From an uncultured Ruminococcus sp. (GTDB taxonomy: Bacteria; Bacillota; Clostridia; Oscillospirales; Acutalibacteraceae), in contig CACXBF010000003.1 in the NCBI GenBank assembly GCA_902765855.1, positions 1 through 64,000 on the forward strand: 64,000 nt of DNA. Reading direction: 5' to 3'. The notes under the pieces are model-generated. The model had not been told where the DNA came from. It did not search any database and worked only from the letters and a program-made list of their open reading frames with translations. How positions within the stretch are numbered: the stretch's first letter is position 1; each line of letters opens with the position of its first letter. This document shows positions 42,023-51,734 of the stretch, piece by piece. Position numbers and translations under genes: made by a program.

Positions 42023-42747
42023 ATTGATTCCTTACTTTAATAAAAATTTTAATTAGATTATACTCTAATTTTAAGAAATATCAATCTTAGTTTATACATA
42101 TAAATGTCAAAAAAATGTAAAAATATATACAATGAAAATTTAATCGTTATTTATGTATAAATTTGCATTTATACATAATGTTAATTTTGGTTGAAATTTG
42201 TTTGAATATAAAAGACAAAAAATTATAAAATATGTTATGAAATTAAATTTTAAGAAGTTATAATTTTAAAATATTATATTATGAAGAAATATGTATAATT
42301 TTTTATGAACAAACTTTTACAATAGTGTAAAAATAAATAAGTTTTTTAAAGGTGAAAATAAAAAAATTATGCTCTTGAAAAACATTGATAAAAATTTATC
42401 AAAGAATTATAAATAAATTTCATATTGTATATATAGTGGTAAAAGCATAACCTGAAACATCATATTGTGCTTTTTAGCTTTTAAATTATAATTGTGTTAT
42501 ATACAGTAACTATAATATAGTTTTTTCTTTTTCCAAAAAAATTATGCTTAAATTTTACCTAAAATATCGTTAAAAAACTTGCACTATAAATTGTAGTGTG
42601 TTATAATAGCTTACACAACTCAAAGACGCTTTAACTGATTTTTTTCGATAAATTTCTTCGCAGGAATTTTATATCTAAAAAAATTTCGTTAAACGCTTTA
42701 CTAAAATTTTACCGGTTGTAGATTGGTATATAGGAAGGGGATTCTCG
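42023..42747. other. 725-base AT-rich divergent control region upstream of pflB
   Basis: No gene, tRNA or known riboswitch is seen; stops occur in every frame. It is very AT-rich with many A and T runs. The only strong signal is the promoter at 42579-42607, which leaves an untranslated leader of about 130 bases for pflB that includes AAACGCTTTACTAAAATTTT. Further promoters for the lipoprotein gene must lie near 42050-42100 but are not distinct. Confidence 0.6.
42579..42607 (+). promoter_or_regulatory. pflB promoter with operator-like inverted repeat
   Basis: TTGCAC (42579-42584), a 17-base spacer and TATAAT (42602-42607). CACTA-7 bases-TAGTG (42582-42598) lies across the spacer, where a repressor could block polymerase. 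It does not match the Rex consensus. Confidence 0.6.
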
Positions 42748-45000
42748 ATGAAAGAATTTACACAATGGGAAGGCTTTGAAGGTAGCATTTGGAAAGAAGA
42801 AGTCAATACTCGTGACTTTATCCAGAAGAACTATCGTCCATATGACGGTGATTCATCTTTCCTTGCTGGCCCTACAGAAGCTACAAACACTCTTTGGGGT
42901 ATTCTCCAAGGACTTCAGAAGGAAGAAAGAGCTAAGGGCGGCGTTCTTGATATGGATACTCATATCGTTTCTACCCTTACATCTCATAAGCCAGGCTATA
43001 TAAGCGAAGAAACAAAGGATCTTGAGAAGGTTGTTGGTCTTCAGACAGATAAGCCTCTTAAGCGTGCATTTATGCCTCTTGGCGGTATTAAGATGGCTGA
43101 GCAGGCTTGCGAAACAAACGGCTATACTCCTGACCCGGAGCTTCACAAGATTTTCACAGAGTATGCAACAACTCATAACCAGGGAGTTTTTGATGCATAT
43201 ACTCCTGAAATGAAGAAGGCTCGTCACAATAAGATTATCACAGGTCTTCCAGACACATATGGTCGTGGAAGAATCGTTGGTGACTATCGTCGTGTTGCTC
43301 TCTACGGTATTGATTTCCTTATCGAAGAGAAGAAGAAGGATTTCGCTAACTGTGGCGATGGCACAATGACAGACGATGTTATCAGACTTCGTGAGGAAAT
43401 TTCTAAGCAAATCAGAGCTTTGAACGACATGAAGAAAATGGCTGCTTCTTACGGCTATGACATTTCTGTTCCTGCTAAGGACGCTCATGAAGCTGTTCAG
43501 TGGCTCTATTTCGGATACCTCGCAGCTATCAAGACTCAGAACGGTGCTGCAATGAGCGTTGGCCGTATCTCAACATTCCTTGATATTTATATTCAGAGAG
43601 ATATGGATAACGGCAAGCTCACAGAGTCTGAGGCTCAGGAGCTTATCGACCATCTCGTTATGAAGTTCAGAATGGTTAAGTTTGCTCGTATTCCTTCTTA
43701 CAACCAGCTCTTCTCTGGTGACCCGGTTTGGGCTACACTCGAAGTTGGTGGTATCGGCGTAGACGGCAGATCTATGGTTACAAAGAACGACTTCCGTTTC
43801 CTCCATACACTTGAGAATATGGGACCTTCCCCAGAGCCAAACCTCACAGTTCTTTACTCATCAGCTCTTCCTGCTGAATTCAAGAAGTATGCTTCTTATA
43901 TTTCTATCAAGACAAGTTCTGTTCAGTATGAGAACGACGATGTTATGAAGCCGGTATGGGGCGATGACTACTCAATCTGCTGCTGCGTATCTGCAACACA
44001 GACAGGTAAGGAAATGCAGTTCTTCGGTGCAAGAGCTAACCTTGCTAAGTGCTTGCTCTATGCTATAAACGGCGGTGTTGATGTTAAGACTCGTGATCAA
44101 TGTGGTCCTGCATATCGTCCAATCACTTCTGAAATTCTCAACTATGACGAGGTTATCGAGAAGTATGACAAAATGATGGATTGGCTTGCTGGTCTTTATG
44201 TAAATACACTTAACCTCATTCAGTATATGCATGATAAGTACTTCTATGAGGCTGCTGAAATGGCTCTTATCGACACAGAAGTAAGAAGAACATTTGCAAC
44301 AGGTATTGCAGGCTTCTCTCATGTTGTTGACTCACTCAGTGCTATTAAGTATGCTACTGTTAAGACAGTAAGAGATGAAACAGGTATCGTTGTTGACTAT
44401 GTAACAGAGGGTGACTTCCCACGCTACGGTAATGATGATGACAGAGCTGATGAAATCGCTATCTGGCTTCTCAGAACATTCCTTGATAAGATTAAGAAGC
44501 ATCACACATATCGTAACTCTGAGCCTACAACTTCTATCCTTACTATTACATCTAATGTTGTTTATGGTAAGGCAACAGGTTCTATGCCTGACGGAAGAAA
44601 GGCCGGCGAGCCACTTTCTCCTGGTGCTAACCCAAGCTACGGCGCAGAAAAGAGCGGTCTTCTTGCTTCTCTTAACTCTGTTGCAAAGCTTCCATATCAC
44701 TGGGCACTTGATGGTATTTCTAATACTCAGACAATCAACCCAGACGCTCTCGGTCACTCAGATGACGAGCGTGTAGGTAACCTTGTACAGGTTATGGACG
44801 GATATTTTGACCAAGGCGCACATCACCTCAATGTTAATGTATTCGGCAAAGAGAAGCTCATCGACGCTATGGAGCATCCTGAGAAGGAAGAGTATGCTAA
44901 CTTCACAATCCGTGTTTCTGGTTATGCAGTTAAGTTTATTGACCTTACTCGTGAACAGCAGCTCGATGTTATTTCTCGTACTTGCCACGCAACAATGTAA
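42748..45000 (+). CDS. pflB: Formate C-acetyltransferase (pyruvate formate-lyase)
   Basis: The glycyl-radical enzyme that converts pyruvate and CoA to acetyl-CoA and formate without oxidation. The 750 residues include the active-site cysteine run at 411-413 (SICCCVS) and the C-terminal glycyl radical loop RVSGYAVKF with Gly725. The length and both motifs are those of true PFL rather than of diol dehydratase relatives. AAGGGG lies ahead of the ATG. The codons are strongly biased to a few preferred synonyms, as expected for a highly expressed gene. The activase gene follows 2 bases later. Confidence 0.98.
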   Translation: MKEFTQWEGFEGSIWKEEVNTRDFIQKNYRPYDGDSSFLAGPTEATNTLWGILQGLQKEERAKGGVLDMDTHIVSTLTSHKPGYISEETKDLEKVVGLQTDKPLKRAFMPLGGIKMAEQACETNGYTPDPELHKIFTEYATTHNQGVFDAYTPEMKKARHNKIITGLPDTYGRGRIVGDYRRVALYGIDFLIEEKKKDFANCGDGTMTDDVIRLREEISKQIRALNDMKKMAASYGYDISVPAKDAHEAVQWLYFGYLAAIKTQNGAAMSVGRISTFLDIYIQRDMDNGKLTESEAQELIDHLVMKFRMVKFARIPSYNQLFSGDPVWATLEVGGIGVDGRSMVTKNDFRFLHTLENMGPSPEPNLTVLYSSALPAEFKKYASYISIKTSSVQYENDDVMKPVWGDDYSICCCVSATQTGKEMQFFGARANLAKCLLYAINGGVDVKTRDQCGPAYRPITSEILNYDEVIEKYDKMMDWLAGLYVNTLNLIQYMHDKYFYEAAEMALIDTEVRRTFATGIAGFSHVVDSLSAIKYATVKTVRDETGIVVDYVTEGDFPRYGNDDDRADEIAIWLLRTFLDKIKKHHTYRNSEPTTSILTITSNVVYGKATGSMPDGRKAGEPLSPGANPSYGAEKSGLLASLNSVAKLPYHWALDGISNTQTINPDALGHSDDERVGNLVQVMDGYFDQGAHHLNVNVFGKEKLIDAMEHPEKEEYANFTIRVSGYAVKFIDLTREQQLDVISRTCHATM

Positions 45001-45002
45001 TT

Positions 45003-45758
45003 ATGGCTGATACAATAGGTTATGTTCATTCTCTCGAATCCTTTGGCCTTGTTGACGGGCCTGGAGTAAGATTTGTTGTATTTTTGCAGGGCTGTAATCT
45101 AAGATGTAAGTTCTGCCACAACCCTGAAACATGGAGCTGCAAGGGCAAAAATGTTGAGGAATGGACTGCTGAAAAATTATTTGAGCGTATCTATCGTTAT
45201 CGTAAATATTGGGCAAAAAACGGTGGTATCACTGTAAGTGGCGGAGAACCTCTGCTTCAGATGGACTTTATGATTGAGCTTTTTGAAATTGCTAAAAAGC
45301 ATAATGTTCATACTGCGATTGATACCGCAGGACAGCCTTTTGATGATAACAATCCCGAATGGATGGATAAATTCAAAAAGCTTATGTCTATGACCGATTT
45401 GGTTATACTTGATCTCAAAGAAATGGACCCTGAAAAGCATAAGAACCTTACTGGTTTTGATAATGCTAACATTCTCAGAATGGCAAGGTGGCTTTCAGAT
45501 AACGGAAAGAAAATGTGGCTTCGTCATGTTCTCGTTCCTGGTATTACTGACGACCCGGCAGGTCTTGAGGAAATGCATAAGTTTATTTCAGAACTTAATA
45601 CTGTTGATAGGGTAGAAATTTTGCCATATCACACTCTTGGCTTAATGAAATGGGAAGAGCTTAAAATGAAATATCCACTTGAGGGCGTTCCTGTGCCTAC
45701 AAAGGAACAAGTTGAAGAAGCTCAGAAAATTCTTCATACGGCTGATTATTTGCAATAA
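45003..45758 (+). CDS. pflA: Pyruvate formate-lyase activating enzyme
   Basis: A 251-residue radical SAM enzyme that installs the glycyl radical on PflB. The cluster motif is GCNLRCKFCHNPETW with Cys31, Cys35 and Cys38. The N-terminal VHSLESFGLVDGPGVRFVVF and the SGGEPLLQ motif are family hallmarks. ATG 45003 lies 2 bases after the pflB stop, so translation is probably coupled; an upstream in-frame start at 44982 inside pflB is unlikely. It is followed by a terminator. Confidence 0.97.
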   Translation: MADTIGYVHSLESFGLVDGPGVRFVVFLQGCNLRCKFCHNPETWSCKGKNVEEWTAEKLFERIYRYRKYWAKNGGITVSGGEPLLQMDFMIELFEIAKKHNVHTAIDTAGQPFDDNNPEWMDKFKKLMSMTDLVILDLKEMDPEKHKNLTGFDNANILRMARWLSDNGKKMWLRHVLVPGITDDPAGLEEMHKFISELNTVDRVEILPYHTLGLMKWEELKMKYPLEGVPVPTKEQVEEAQKILHTADYLQ

Positions 45759-45770
45759 AATATAATATTA

Positions 45771-45811
45771 AAGGACAATGCTGATTTGAAAATTTCGGCA
45801 TTGTCCTTTTT
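45771..45811. terminator. Terminator between pflA and gapN
   Basis: An 11-bp stem AAGGACAATGC with its complement around a 16-base loop, followed by TTTTT. It serves both convergent genes. Confidence 0.85.
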
Positions 45812-45816
45812 GTTTG

Positions 45817-47292
45817 TTATCGTTTTTTATTGCAAGGGGCAGCAAGGTTTACAACTATTGCTTTGTGCCTTGTCATTGCCTCGATTGAATATTTGATACC
45901 TTGTGTTCCCATACCAGAGGATTTAACGCCCAAGAATGGAAAATGGTCTGGTCCTCTCTCGGTCTTATTATTGATTTGTACTGTTCCGACTTCTAATTTT
46001 CTTGCTATTGTAAAGGCTTTTCCTATATCGCTTGTGAAAACTGAGGATTGTAGTCCATATTCGGAGCGATTTGCTATTGAAATAGCTTCATCAATGTTTT
46101 TGACACGAATTATAGGCAAGATTGGCCCGAATGGTTCTTCCCATGCAACCTCCATATCTGTTGTTACATAGTCTAAAACTGTTGGTGAGATTAGCTTATC
46201 GTTTCGAGTGCCACCTGTGATAACTTCTGCACCTTTTGTTACAGCACTTTCGATTAAACCGAAAACATAATCAGCGGATTTATCATTTATCAGAGGAACT
46301 ATGCTTACATCTTCGTGTGGAGAACCACTTTTTAATTTTAAAGTTTTTTCTTTGAGCAGAGCAACAAATTGGTCGGCTATGCTCTCCATAACGAGTATGC
46401 GTTTTACGGCGGTACATCTTTGACCCGAATAAGAAAACGCACCTGCGACACACTGTTCGGCGGCATAGTCGAGATTGCAGTCATCAAGGATAATTGCGGC
46501 GTCTTTTCCGCCAAGCTCAAGCATAATCGGAATCATTCCACAGTTTTTTGCAATGTGATGACCAACGGCGGTACTTCCTGTGAAATTTATAAAATCAATA
46601 TTAGGGTGGGTTATTAGGTAGTCGCCAATTTCTGAGCCACTGCCTGTAACGGTATTAAGAACACCATCGGGTAAACCGGCCTCTTTGAATACTAAGGCAA
46701 GATATAGGGCACTTATACCGCCTTGTGAGGGTGGTTTTAAAACAACAGTATTTCCTCCCATAAGTGCGGGTGCAATTTTGGATACAGAAAGGTTTACAGG
46801 ATAATTAAATGGAGAAATTGCAAGAACTGTTCCAAGAGGTTCTCTTGTGACATATGAAAGCTTGTCCCTACTTCCGCCTGGAAAATTTTCTCCATAAACG
46901 GCTGTTCCTTCAAGGGATTTGCCTATGTCGGCAGTATATCTCAGAAAATCTACTGTGCGTTCTACTTCGCTTTCGGCAGAGGCTTTGTCCTTTGCGATTT
47001 CCATAGTTATAACATGAGAAATAACCTGTTTATATTCTTTTAGTAGGTCTGCGGCACGATAGAGATATTCCGCTCTCATATACATAGGTGTTTCTTGCCA
47101 TAGATTTTGAGATTTCTTGGCAACATTCATAGCATAATCTATATCTTCACAGCTCATTGCAGGAACAGTACCAATCAATGAACCATCAATAGGGGAGAAG
47201 ATTTTAAGATTAGCATTATTTGTTGCAAAAAGCCAATCGCCACCTATTAGATTTTTATAATTTTTTTCCGAATCATAAAGTCCGTTTAACAT
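45817..47292 (-). CDS. gapN: NADP-dependent non-phosphorylating glyceraldehyde-3-phosphate dehydrogenase
   Basis: A 491-residue aldehyde dehydrogenase superfamily member. It oxidises glyceraldehyde 3-phosphate directly to 3-phosphoglycerate, giving NADPH instead of ATP. The catalytic Cys293 (SGQRCTAVKR) and Glu259 (MLELGGKD) are present, as is FTGS. GapN-type specificity is supported by YVTREPLGTVLAISPFNYP and NKTERGPDHFPFLGVK. Its place next to pfl and ack genes fits a role in supplying NADPH during fermentation when pyruvate is split by PFL. AAGGAGTGATT precedes the ATG. Confidence 0.93.
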   Translation of the reverse strand: MLNGLYDSEKNYKNLIGGDWLFATNNANLKIFSPIDGSLIGTVPAMSCEDIDYAMNVAKKSQNLWQETPMYMRAEYLYRAADLLKEYKQVISHVITMEIAKDKASAESEVERTVDFLRYTADIGKSLEGTAVYGENFPGGSRDKLSYVTREPLGTVLAISPFNYPVNLSVSKIAPALMGGNTVVLKPPSQGGISALYLALVFKEAGLPDGVLNTVTGSGSEIGDYLITHPNIDFINFTGSTAVGHHIAKNCGMIPIMLELGGKDAAIILDDCNLDYAAEQCVAGAFSYSGQRCTAVKRILVMESIADQFVALLKEKTLKLKSGSPHEDVSIVPLINDKSADYVFGLIESAVTKGAEVITGGTRNDKLISPTVLDYVTTDMEVAWEEPFGPILPIIRVKNIDEAISIANRSEYGLQSSVFTSDIGKAFTIARKLEVGTVQINNKTERGPDHFPFLGVKSSGMGTQGIKYSIEAMTRHKAIVVNLAAPCNKKR

Positions 47293-47390
47293 TCAATAAT
47301 CACTCCTTAATATATAGAGTATGTGAATGTTAAGCGGACTTAATTCATTTTTATATTAAATTCGTTTAATTAGTAGATTGCATCTTGACA

Positions 47391-47690
47391 GCGGCGGCTC
47401 GCCACCTTGAGCGAAATTTTCAATTTAAAAACTTCGACGCGAATAGCAAATATAATTTAACGAAAAAGCGGAATGTATCTTGAGAGCGGCGGTTCGCCAC
47501 CTTAAGCGAAGTTTTCAATTTAAAAACTTCGACGCGAATAGCAAATGATAATTTAATGAAAAAGCGGAATGTATCTTGGGAGCGGCGGTTCGCCACCTTA
47601 AGCGAAGTTTTCAATTAAAAAACTTCGACGCGAATAGCAAATGATAATTTAATGAAAAAGCGGAACGCGTCTTGGGAGCGGCGGCTCGCC
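47391..47690. repeat. Tandem array of 95-96-base units
   Basis: Three units plus flanks, with GCGGCGG(T/C)TCGCC at 47391, 47486, 47582 and 47678. Each unit contains GCGAA(A/G)TTTTCAATT, AAAACTTCGACGCGAATAGC and GAAAAAGCGGAA followed by a CTTG-GAGCGG junction. The GGCGGC/GCCGCC and CGCGTCTTG modules also occur in the dispersed elements at 35.9 and 61.8 kb. A frame through the array gives a repeated peptide but no sensible protein. The bases 47293-47390 show only the gapN promoter region. Confidence 0.88.
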
Positions 47691-48059
47691 GCAGTGGTGG
47701 CACGCCACTAATCTTTCAACTTCGCAACGATAACCCGAATCATCAAATTTTGTTACAGTGAAAATTCCGTCTTTTTCTGTTAATGTGATAATGGAATTTC
47801 GTGGCTGAGTTTCAAGAACGCCAGCAATTTTTTTGCGTGAAGGAATGATACTGCGACCTTTCTCATTGTGCATATCAAGTGCAATGAAGAGTTCCTTTAC
47901 ATCTTCAGCAGAAAATTTTGTGATTCCATATGACGCAAGAATTATAGCAATTTCTTGTATTATCATAAAAGACGGAAGAAGTTGAAAATTTATGATAGCC
48001 CTATCGCTTTTGCAGTAGGCTTGGATTTCTTCCATGTTTAACTTAGTAAAATCAAGCAT
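47649..48059 (-). CDS. Uncharacterised protein with repeat-encoded C-terminus
   Basis: An open frame of 136 codons, starting 2 bases after tmcAL on the same strand and so probably cotranscribed. The first 115 residues look like a genuine soluble protein (LDFTKLNMEEIQAYCKSD, then mixed helix and strand with IPSRKKIAGVLET). About the last 20 residues (ACHHCGEPPLPRRVPLFH) are read from GC-rich palindromic repeat DNA of the tandem array. The original stop was probably lost when the repeat arrived, or the tail is neutral. No family is recognised. Confidence 0.6.
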   Translation of the reverse strand: MLDFTKLNMEEIQAYCKSDRAIINFQLLPSFMIIQEIAIILASYGITKFSAEDVKELFIALDMHNEKGRSIIPSRKKIAGVLETQPRNSIITLTEKDGIFTVTKFDDSGYRCEVERLVACHHCGEPPLPRRVPLFH

Positions 48060-48061
48060 AA

Positions 48062-49252
48062 TTATCTTATAATTATATTCTCCGTAAAGTTTTTGCCAAA
48101 TTTTCCGGTCTTGGGCAATGCAAGAGCGTAAATATCATCAGCTATGCTTTCACACTCAAACTGTCGTTTCGCCTCTAAGCTAAGCGCCTTTATATCTTGA
48201 GCTTTCATAATTACCGGTAGCTTTGCCGTTGTGCGCATCTCTCTCAATATTTCCTTACCTCGTTCATTAAAACCAAGCACACGAATATATTGAGGTTTAG
48301 AGGAACAGTCATTGTCTGTAATATGAAGCAAAGCTCTTAGAACGAGTCTCCTTAGTCTTGAATTAGGATAGCGTTTTGTTTTGATTTTATCGAAAAGCTC
48401 TTCGAGTGTTGTAGCGTTTAGGGAAACATTTCTTAGTCTGTTTTCTATACCCTCACTGATATTCGGAAGTTCCTTATATTCGTTTTCTGTCATTGTTCTA
48501 AGGCGGTAAATGATAAGCTTTTCAAAATTTGAAAAATCTACAGGAGCAGATTTCTGACGAATAGCATTTTGAATAAGTTCATAACTTCTTTTTGGAACAA
48601 ATTTTTCATAGCTGGAATTAGATTTAATTAAAGAGCGTATAAATGATGCAGAGGCATAGCTTTCGTTAGGAATTTTAGAATCGTGTGCAACGCCACTTCT
48701 TACGATTGTTTTAGGTATAAGAGAACTTCCTATATCACGAATGGCTTTGACATATTCAACCGCAAGAAGATTATTTGGAGCACGAATAATATCGGCATAT
48801 TCGCTTCCAAGCATATTTGTCAACGAGAGTTCGATTGCCCGTGCATAGCTTTCATTGCTTGAAACATATCCCGCAAACCAAGCTTTAAATTCTATACTTT
48901 CAAAGGTTGCACATATTTTTTCAAGTTTTTTAATATCTCCGCACTCACTGCCAAAGAAAAGTGAATTGCAACAACCCAAAGCATCTGCTATAGTAACTCC
49001 GCCAAAGGCATATTGCTCCGCTGAAGCGGTTGAATATGTTACAGGCAGAAGCAAGACAAGGTCAACGCCACTTTCAAGTGCGGCTTTTGTTCGGATATAT
49101 TTGTCGATAATTGCAGGTTCGCCACGCTGAGTGAAGTTACCGCTCATAATTGCCGCAATATGAGTTGCACCTTGCTCACGCATAGATTTTACGAGATAGT
49201 TATGTCCGTTGTGAAATGGATTAAATTCGCTGATTACAGAAAAAAGATTCAA
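48062..49252 (-). CDS. tmcAL: tRNA(Met) cytidine acetate ligase
   Basis: A nucleotidyltransferase-fold enzyme that makes N4-acetylcytidine at the wobble base of elongator tRNA-Met using acetate and ATP. The TTG at 49252 is chosen as start since AGGGGTGA lies just before it; this gives 396 residues. In-frame ATGs at 49267 and 49327 are alternatives. The N-terminal FSVISEFNPFHNGHNYL contains the HxGH-type motif, and GNFTQRGEPAIIDKY follows. It diverges from ackA, whose product uses the same substrate acetate. The family was earlier DUF795. Confidence 0.92.
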   Translation of the reverse strand: MNLFSVISEFNPFHNGHNYLVKSMREQGATHIAAIMSGNFTQRGEPAIIDKYIRTKAALESGVDLVLLLPVTYSTASAEQYAFGGVTIADALGCCNSLFFGSECGDIKKLEKICATFESIEFKAWFAGYVSSNESYARAIELSLTNMLGSEYADIIRAPNNLLAVEYVKAIRDIGSSLIPKTIVRSGVAHDSKIPNESYASASFIRSLIKSNSSYEKFVPKRSYELIQNAIRQKSAPVDFSNFEKLIIYRLRTMTENEYKELPNISEGIENRLRNVSLNATTLEELFDKIKTKRYPNSRLRRLVLRALLHITDNDCSSKPQYIRVLGFNERGKEILREMRTTAKLPVIMKAQDIKALSLEAKRQFECESIADDIYALALPKTGKFGKNFTENIIIR

Positions 49253-49353
49253 AAAATCACCCCTCATATTAAAAAAAAGTTGAAATGTGCCGTAGAATGT
49301 ATTATTATTATAATAAATTAAAAACAAATTTGCAACAAAAAGGAGTATTTATA

Positions 49354-50562
49354 ATGGACATTCTCGTTATTAACGCAGGAAGTTCTTCATTAAAGTTCCA
49401 ACTTATAAATATGGAGAACGAAGAAGTTCTCGCAAAGGGCATTTGTGAGAGAATTGGTACAAAGGGTAGTATTTTTACCTTTAAGTCACACACAGGTTTT
49501 CAGATTAAGGACGAGCCTGTGCCTATGAATAACCACACAGACGCTTTTAATTGTGTTGTAAAGGCTATGCTCGACCCTGAAAATGGTGTTATTAAGAATA
49601 TTTCTGATATTGCTGCTATCGGTCACAGAGTTGTTCAGGGTGGTTCGCTTTATAGCAAGTCTGTAATCGTAGACGATGATGTTATCAAGGGAATTGAATC
49701 CCTTATTCCTCTTGCACCACTTCACAATAAAGCTCATGTTGAGGGTATCTTAGCTTGCAGAAGTGTTTTTGGTAAAGATGTACCTGAGGTTGTTGTATTT
49801 GATACAGCTTTCCATTCAACAATGCCTCCCAAGGCTTACATGTATCCTATTCCTTATGAATACTATGAAAAATATGGTATTCGCCGCTATGGATTCCACG
49901 GAACTTCACATAGATATGTTACTGCAAAGTGTGCAGAACTTCTCGGTAAAGATGTTAAGGATACAAAGATTATAAGCTGCCACCTTGGCAATGGTTCTTC
50001 AATAACTGCGGTAAATGGCGGCAAGGTTGTAGATACAAGTATGGGACTTACACCACTTGACGGCTTCATGATGGGAACTCGTACAGGTACTCTTGACCCA
50101 TCGGTTGTTACATTTATTGCAGAAAAGGAAGGTCTTACACCATCAGAGATGAGCGACCTACTCAATAAAAAATCAGGTATGCTTGGTGTTTCCGGTATTT
50201 CAAGCGATGACAGAGATATTTGTGTTGCTGCTGCTAAGGGAAATAGACGAGCAATTCTTACAAAGGAAATGCTCGAATATGAAATTGCAAAGTTCATCGG
50301 TAGCTATATGGTAGTTCTTGGTGGTTGTGATGCGATTATCTTTACAGCCGGTATCGGTGAAAACGAAGCAAGCCATAGAATAGGCGTATGCAAATACTTT
50401 GAGTATCTTGGCATTAAGATTGATGAAAAGGTTAATGCTGAAACAAAGAGAGGCAAGTGCGGATTGATTTCTACACCTGATTCTGCTGTTAAGGTATTTG
50501 TAATTCCTACAAACGAAGAGCTTCTTATCGCAAGAGATACAAGAGATTTAATAAGCAAATAA
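49354..50562 (+). CDS. ackA: Acetate kinase
   Basis: A 402-residue ASKHA-fold kinase that makes ATP and acetate from acetyl phosphate, the energy-conserving end of acetyl-CoA fermentation with PFL and phosphotransacetylase (not in this window). The family signatures ILVINAGSSSLKFQL at the N-terminus and YGFHGTSHRYV with HLGNGSSI in the middle are complete; FTAGIGENE follows. AAAAAGGAG sets the start at 49354; the longer frame from 49285 is upstream of the ribosome site. The gene is followed by a strong terminator. Confidence 0.98.
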   Translation: MDILVINAGSSSLKFQLINMENEEVLAKGICERIGTKGSIFTFKSHTGFQIKDEPVPMNNHTDAFNCVVKAMLDPENGVIKNISDIAAIGHRVVQGGSLYSKSVIVDDDVIKGIESLIPLAPLHNKAHVEGILACRSVFGKDVPEVVVFDTAFHSTMPPKAYMYPIPYEYYEKYGIRRYGFHGTSHRYVTAKCAELLGKDVKDTKIISCHLGNGSSITAVNGGKVVDTSMGLTPLDGFMMGTRTGTLDPSVVTFIAEKEGLTPSEMSDLLNKKSGMLGVSGISSDDRDICVAAAKGNRRAILTKEMLEYEIAKFIGSYMVVLGGCDAIIFTAGIGENEASHRIGVCKYFEYLGIKIDEKVNAETKRGKCGLISTPDSAVKVFVIPTNEELLIARDTRDLISK

Positions 50563-50571
50563 TAAAAAATC

Positions 50572-50609
50572 AGCGGAGTAACTTGATTATATGTTACTCC
50601 GCTATTTTT
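50572..50609. terminator. Terminator after ackA
   Basis: A perfect 11-bp stem AGCGGAGTAAC/GTTACTCCGCT with a 10-base loop and TTTTTAT tail. Confidence 0.9.
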
Positions 50610-50625
50610 ATGCTCTATGTCAGGT

Positions 50626-50850
50626 TTATTGTTGTTGGGCGTGGTTAGAATCGCTTTTTTCGGCATTATCTCTGAAAAGAAGTGATATGCACCATATTGC
50701 TGAAAGAGCAACAAGCGTATAGATTATTCTGCTGACAATTCCTGTCTGACCGCCGCATATCCAAGCGACAATGTCGAACTGAAAAATTCCGACAGAACCC
50801 CAGTTAAGACCTCCGATTATCAGAAGTATTAGCGCGATTTTATCCATCAT
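50626..50850 (-). CDS. DUF378 family small membrane protein
   Basis: A 74-residue protein with two membrane segments (IALILLIIGGLNWGSVGIF and IIYTLVALSAIWCISLLF) and the typical LNWGSVG and FDIVAW motifs of DUF378. The C-terminus is hydrophilic with Gln repeats. The function of the family is unknown. AAAGGAGG precedes the ATG pair at 50850/50847. It is probably monocistronic and converges on ackA. Confidence 0.88.
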   Translation of the reverse strand: MMDKIALILLIIGGLNWGSVGIFQFDIVAWICGGQTGIVSRIIYTLVALSAIWCISLLFRDNAEKSDSNHAQQQ

Positions 50851-50919
50851 AATAAATGACCTCCTTTGTTATGCGTTTTGAATAACGCTGATAAAGCCTG
50901 ATAATAATATTGACAGGCT

Positions 50920-51237
50920 TTATTTAAAATATTCATCTCCATAAATTGCTACAAAATTTTTTATTGTTTTCATAGCGTTGCGTATATGCTTGTAAACAGT
51001 TGCATCAGCTATTCCGAGATTATTTGAGATTTCTTTTACACTTTGTTTTTCATAATAACGATGATAAAAGCAGAAACGCTGTTTTTCGGTAAGCTCATTA
51101 TCTATTATTTTACGAAGTCCGTCTTTATATTCATTTAGCTTGCTTGAATTTGTTCCCTTGCTTTGATATTTTATGAATGATGTATAATTATCAATTTCGC
51201 TTGATATGGAAAGAAGTTTTTTACGCATTTTGACCAC
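50920..51237 (-). CDS. Sigma-70 region 4-like DNA-binding protein
   Basis: A 105-residue protein whose second half is a region-4 helix-turn-helix (LTEKQRFCFYHRYYEKQSVKEI, then NNLGIADATVYKHIRNAMKTI). No region 2 is present, so it is not a full sigma factor; similar short proteins regulate late genes in integrative elements and phages (ArpU/sigma-like). It lies 15 bases downstream of the small coiled-coil gene on the same strand. Together with the divergent XRE/ImmA pair this looks like the regulatory remnant of a mobile element, which is inference. Confidence 0.75.
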   Translation of the reverse strand: MVKMRKKLLSISSEIDNYTSFIKYQSKGTNSSKLNEYKDGLRKIIDNELTEKQRFCFYHRYYEKQSVKEISNNLGIADATVYKHIRNAMKTIKNFVAIYGDEYFK

Positions 51238-51252
51238 CTACTTATAATAAGT

Positions 51253-51465
51253 TTAATTTTTGAGATTCTTTGTTGCACGCTCTTTCATAATTCTTGCGGT
51301 AAAATCGCAGTCGACATACATTTCTTCAAGTATTTTAATTCTATGGTTAAGCTCTTTAAGATGAGCTCCATAGCTACCTTTTTTTTCGATCTTTAGATTT
51401 TCTATTTTTTTCATAAGTTCATTAGCAGTTATTTTATATTCTCTTGACATTTCATTATAATTCAT
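51253..51465 (-). CDS. Small coiled-coil protein of unknown function
   Basis: A 70-residue hydrophilic protein, almost entirely helical, with a heptad-like stretch (ELMKKIENLKIEKKG and LKELNHRIKILEEMYV). The ATG at 51465 has GAAAGGGG upstream; the longer frame from 51486 does not. It precedes the sigma-region-4 gene by 15 bases, so the two are likely one unit, reading away from the XRE regulator. Confidence 0.65.
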   Translation of the reverse strand: MNYNEMSREYKITANELMKKIENLKIEKKGSYGAHLKELNHRIKILEEMYVDCDFTARIMKERATKNLKN

Positions 51466-51633
51466 ATAAATACCCCTTTCATACACGAATTGTGTTATGA
51501 GAAATTAAAAATAATGAGAGAACAATAAAGTTTTTGAATCTATTTTCTCTCTATGATTTAATTTTAGCAAAGTGATTAACAAATGTCAATAGATTTCTCG
51601 AAAATTTGTTCGTTAAAAAATTTTTATAAATAG

Positions 51634-51662
51634 TTGATTTTACACACAGCGTGTGGTATAAT
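51634..51662 (+). promoter_or_regulatory. Promoter with operator-like palindrome before the XRE gene
   Basis: TTGATT (51634-51639), 17-base spacer and TATAAT (51657-51662). CACAC-AGC-GTGTG (51643-51655) fills the spacer and is a likely operator, probably for the XRE protein itself. Confidence 0.65.
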
Positions 51663-51734
51663 ATTTGCATTAGCTGATAAGGCAAAATAATAGTAATTTA
51701 TTTTATGGTTATAATAATTTGAGAGGTGTCTGAT

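Noticed and set aside
42853-43488. Minus-strand frame of 211 codons inside pflB
   Set aside because: Shadow caused by the strong codon bias of pflB; no independent support.
47420-47614. A minus-strand frame with a duplicated peptide (KTSLKVANRRSQDTFRFF twice)
   Set aside because: It is the translation of the tandem 95-96-base DNA repeats, with no ribosome site and no homology; not a gene.
47391-47690. Possible CRISPR array
   Set aside because: The repeat unit is 95-96 bases with no unique spacers between short repeats, and no cas genes are nearby.
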